Assembly (NCBI GenBank): GCA_003994795.1 | Contig: AP018269.1 | Location: 5,519,254 to 5,583,253, forward strand | Length of the DNA: 64,000 bases | Source: Cylindrospermum sp. NIES-4074 | GTDB taxonomy: Bacteria; Cyanobacteriota; Cyanobacteriia; Cyanobacteriales; Nostocaceae | Direction of reading: 5' to 3' | Shown: one piece after another, positions 62,478 to 64,000 of the stretch | How positions within the stretch are numbered: the stretch's first letter is position 1 | Layout: each line of letters opens with the position of its first letter | Notes under the pieces: generated by a model | What the model was told of the DNA's origin: nothing | Seen by the model: only the letters and a program-made list of their open reading frames with translations | Databases searched by the model: none | Program-made: the position numbers and the translations under genes

Positions 62478-62536
62478 TGATAGGCTGACAAAGTTTAGTT
62501 TATAGTCCAACAAAAATTTTCAACTTAGGAGAAAAC

Positions 62537-63280
62537 ATGAGTACACCTAGCTATTTCTTAATCAAAAGCAAGCAGAATGGTCTAGTATTAGATATTGCTG
62601 GGGGCAATCCCGCACCAGGAACACAAATCATCTTGTACAAAGCGACCAGTCAACCGAATCAACAATGGACAATTAATGAGCAGGGGGTAATAGTCAGTAA
62701 GCTCAATGGTTTTGCACTTGATGGTATAGAGCCTTACAACGTGGTTGTTGCTAATCCAGTCACTGATACAGCTACTCAGCAATGGGTGATTACAGACGAG
62801 GGTAAGATTCAAAATAAGAGTAATAACTTTGTTCTAGAGATTTATAACGGCAGTAATAACTTATTTACTCCGGTTATTCTTAGTACACCGAGAGCTCCAA
62901 TCGAAGGTATTGGGACTGATCCCAGACAGGCTTGGGAACTTGTGCCTGTAAAAGAGGAAGTTCCACCACTAAAAATTGCCGCTGGAAGAACCGAACCGGG
63001 TGCAACAAATTGGCAGGCATATGGCACTTTTGGTATTTATGTGGATATTGATACTAGTGCTGCTGGGTTCACCAAAGTTCCTGTGTACGTAACATCAATT
63101 GGTGGTCCTGGTGGTAATCATTGGGGAACCACTGGAGCTAGTTCTGTCTACGATGTTACTCCCAAAAGCTTTCGTATATTCATCAGGTGGGACAAAGATT
63201 ATAAAGATGAGATCCTTACCCCAGAAGTAGCGAATGGTTATAAATGGCACATAAATTGGATTGGCACTGAACTGCCTTAA
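62537..63280 (+). CDS. Ricin-type beta-trefoil lectin with unknown C-terminal domain
   Basis: A 247-residue protein. Residues about 3-137 form one beta-trefoil closely related to domain 1 of the first ricin-type protein (shared [16 protein letters not shown]-x-W units NQQW, TQQW, RQAW). Residues about 145-247 form a separate beta-rich domain with [51 protein letters not shown] and [11 protein letters not shown], which I cannot name; it reads like a glycan-binding or receptor-tip domain. AGGAG precedes the ATG. No signal peptide. Confidence 0.85.
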   Translation: MSTPSYFLIKSKQNGLVLDIAGGNPAPGTQIILYKATSQPNQQWTINEQGVIVSKLNGFALDGIEPYNVVVANPVTDTATQQWVITDEGKIQNKSNNFVLEIYNGSNNLFTPVILSTPRAPIEGIGTDPRQAWELVPVKEEVPPLKIAAGRTEPGATNWQAYGTFGIYVDIDTSAAGFTKVPVYVTSIGGPGGNHWGTTGASSVYDVTPKSFRIFIRWDKDYKDEILTPEVANGYKWHINWIGTELP

Positions 63281-63746
63281 AGCAGAAGAGAATCCCTCAA
63301 CATCTAATTGCCGACTATACCCTAATAGTTCTTGTGGTTAAGGGAAAAAACACCCATTCAAAATCAGGGTTTTTCTTGTCAACAAGCCTGACTTCATAGG
63401 GTTATTGAATATTGCAAGCCAATAAACACGGCTTGGTAAGAAAAACTGAGTTTATATTTTAGTATTCTTGCCAAGTCTGTTACTACCTCAACCTGTTTTC
63501 AATCAGAGACTGCCATTCTCAAAAATCCCAAGTTTTGTCGGCAAACCCTGACTGTGCGACTGGTGGAATTGGGGACGCTTGTATTGGGTACTGGGTAAAT
63601 CTTTTTACAGGATTTGGGCAGGGTTTGAATAAGAGTCCATTATCCTCCCAGCGATGCACTGAGCTTGTCGAGGTGTCCCCAGTTCAAAAAATACTGTTTA
63701 TAGTTGTGTTGAAATATTTAAAAATACTCATTTATTCATAACTTCA
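63281..63746. other. Intergenic 466 bp
   Basis: It contains a weak hairpin near 63346-63374 (AAAAACACCC with GGGTTTTT) that may terminate the cassette, the second trailer repeat (63373-63402) and a TTGCAAGCC/GGCTTGGTAA imperfect inverted repeat. A 68-codon frame from a TTG at 63535 has no recognisable content. Confidence 0.5.
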
Positions 63747-64000
63747 ATGCTATCAATTTACTTATTTGCACTATGTTTTGGTTTATTTAGCGTATTAACC
63801 TATAATCCAAACTCCTATGTAGTAAATCAATCAAAAAAACTTCCCCAGCAGCAACTTAACAACATTGCCACTGCGACACCAGGATCGCAAATAGACAATC
63901 AATCAATAGTTACAGCAGAAGTTAATCTCAGCAATGGCAATCATTACCAATCTACAAATTATCAGGAGTTATCTCTAGTAGGCTCTCCATCATTTGTTGG
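63747..64000 (+). CDS. Partial gene for a possibly exported protein (runs off the window)
   Basis: The frame from ATG 63747 stays open for 84 codons to the window end. It starts with an uncharged hydrophobic stretch (MLSIYLFALCFGLFSVLTY) that could be an anchor or signal peptide and continues in polar, N/Q/S-rich sequence (YVVNQSKKLPQQQLNNIATA). No family is recognisable from this portion, and no good ribosome-binding site is seen, so it may prove spurious. Confidence 0.45.
   Translation, partial: MLSIYLFALCFGLFSVLTYNPNSYVVNQSKKLPQQQLNNIATATPGSQIDNQSIVTAEVNLSNGNHYQSTNYQELSLVGSPSFV

Larger units (their letters stand above)
62225..62536. other. Intergenic with competing hairpins and copied gene fragment
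   Basis: From left to right: a trailer repeat (62231-62260) also found after the next gene, a pair of overlapping hairpins (62279-62337), a TAACTGAATTATTGAT word also at 58755, a 41-bp copy of UGT coding DNA (62437-62477), and a leader repeat (62503-62518). Confidence 0.8.

Noticed and set aside
63535-63741. 68-codon frame from TTG
   Set aside because: No motif or ribosome-binding site, contains interspersed repeat sequence (GCACTGAGCTTGTCGA).

Overview
The window looks like chromosome of a filamentous, probably heterocyst-forming cyanobacterium (Nostocales). The highly iterated palindrome GCGATCGC occurs throughout, heptameric short tandem repeats sit between genes (for example near 41020, 43710 and 47890), and several genes are of cyanobacterial type: a cyanoexosortase with HpsJ, a cyanobacterial-type glutamate-cysteine ligase, a protein with the Mo-dependent nitrogenase C-terminal domain, and a long-form hibernation factor (LrtA type). 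I saw no rRNA, tRNA, CRISPR array or transposase gene.

Region 1 (1-29.4 kb) is an exopolysaccharide locus. It holds eleven GT-B (mostly GT4-like) glycosyltransferases, one GT2 enzyme, a Wzy-like polymerase/ligase, a Wzx-like flippase, a Wzc-like chain-length and ATPase protein, HpsJ, an exosortase fused to an EpsI-like domain, two FkbM methyltransferases plus the remnant of another, and four other SAM methyltransferases. It is arranged as short runs on both strands, with many 1-16 base overlaps. No initiating phosphoglycosyltransferase, outer-membrane Wza or sugar-nucleotide gene is present, so these must lie elsewhere. Before hpsJ there is 1.8 kb of apparently decayed coding sequence.

Region 2 (29.7-38 kb) is mixed: a GFA-family protein, an SDR with an inserted CIA30 domain, a HugZ-like flavin-fold protein, an alpha/beta hydrolase, a Uma2 nuclease, then small two-gene modules (retropepsin-like protease plus partner, VapBC, Phd/RelE). 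A miniature transposable element has split the 5' end of one small gene here.

Region 3 (38-55.8 kb) is largely housekeeping: glgB, a glutathione S-transferase, an FtsL-like protein and FtsI, glutamate-cysteine ligase, Obg GTPase, an FkbM enzyme between direct repeats, an HGSNAT-like acyltransferase, peroxiredoxin Bcp, the hibernation factor, and lipB.

Region 4 (56-64 kb) is accessory and the least ordinary part. An SCP2-like protein and a UGT-type glycosyltransferase precede a cassette of three carbohydrate-binding-type proteins: a double ricin-type beta-trefoil, an ILEI/PANDER domain fused to an FG-GAP propeller, and a single ricin trefoil fused to an unrecognised beta-rich domain. Duplicated leaders, trailers and a copied fragment of the UGT gene show that this cassette grew by local duplication. 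At least four miniature inverted-repeat elements are spread over regions 2-4, one with an apparent empty site elsewhere in the window.
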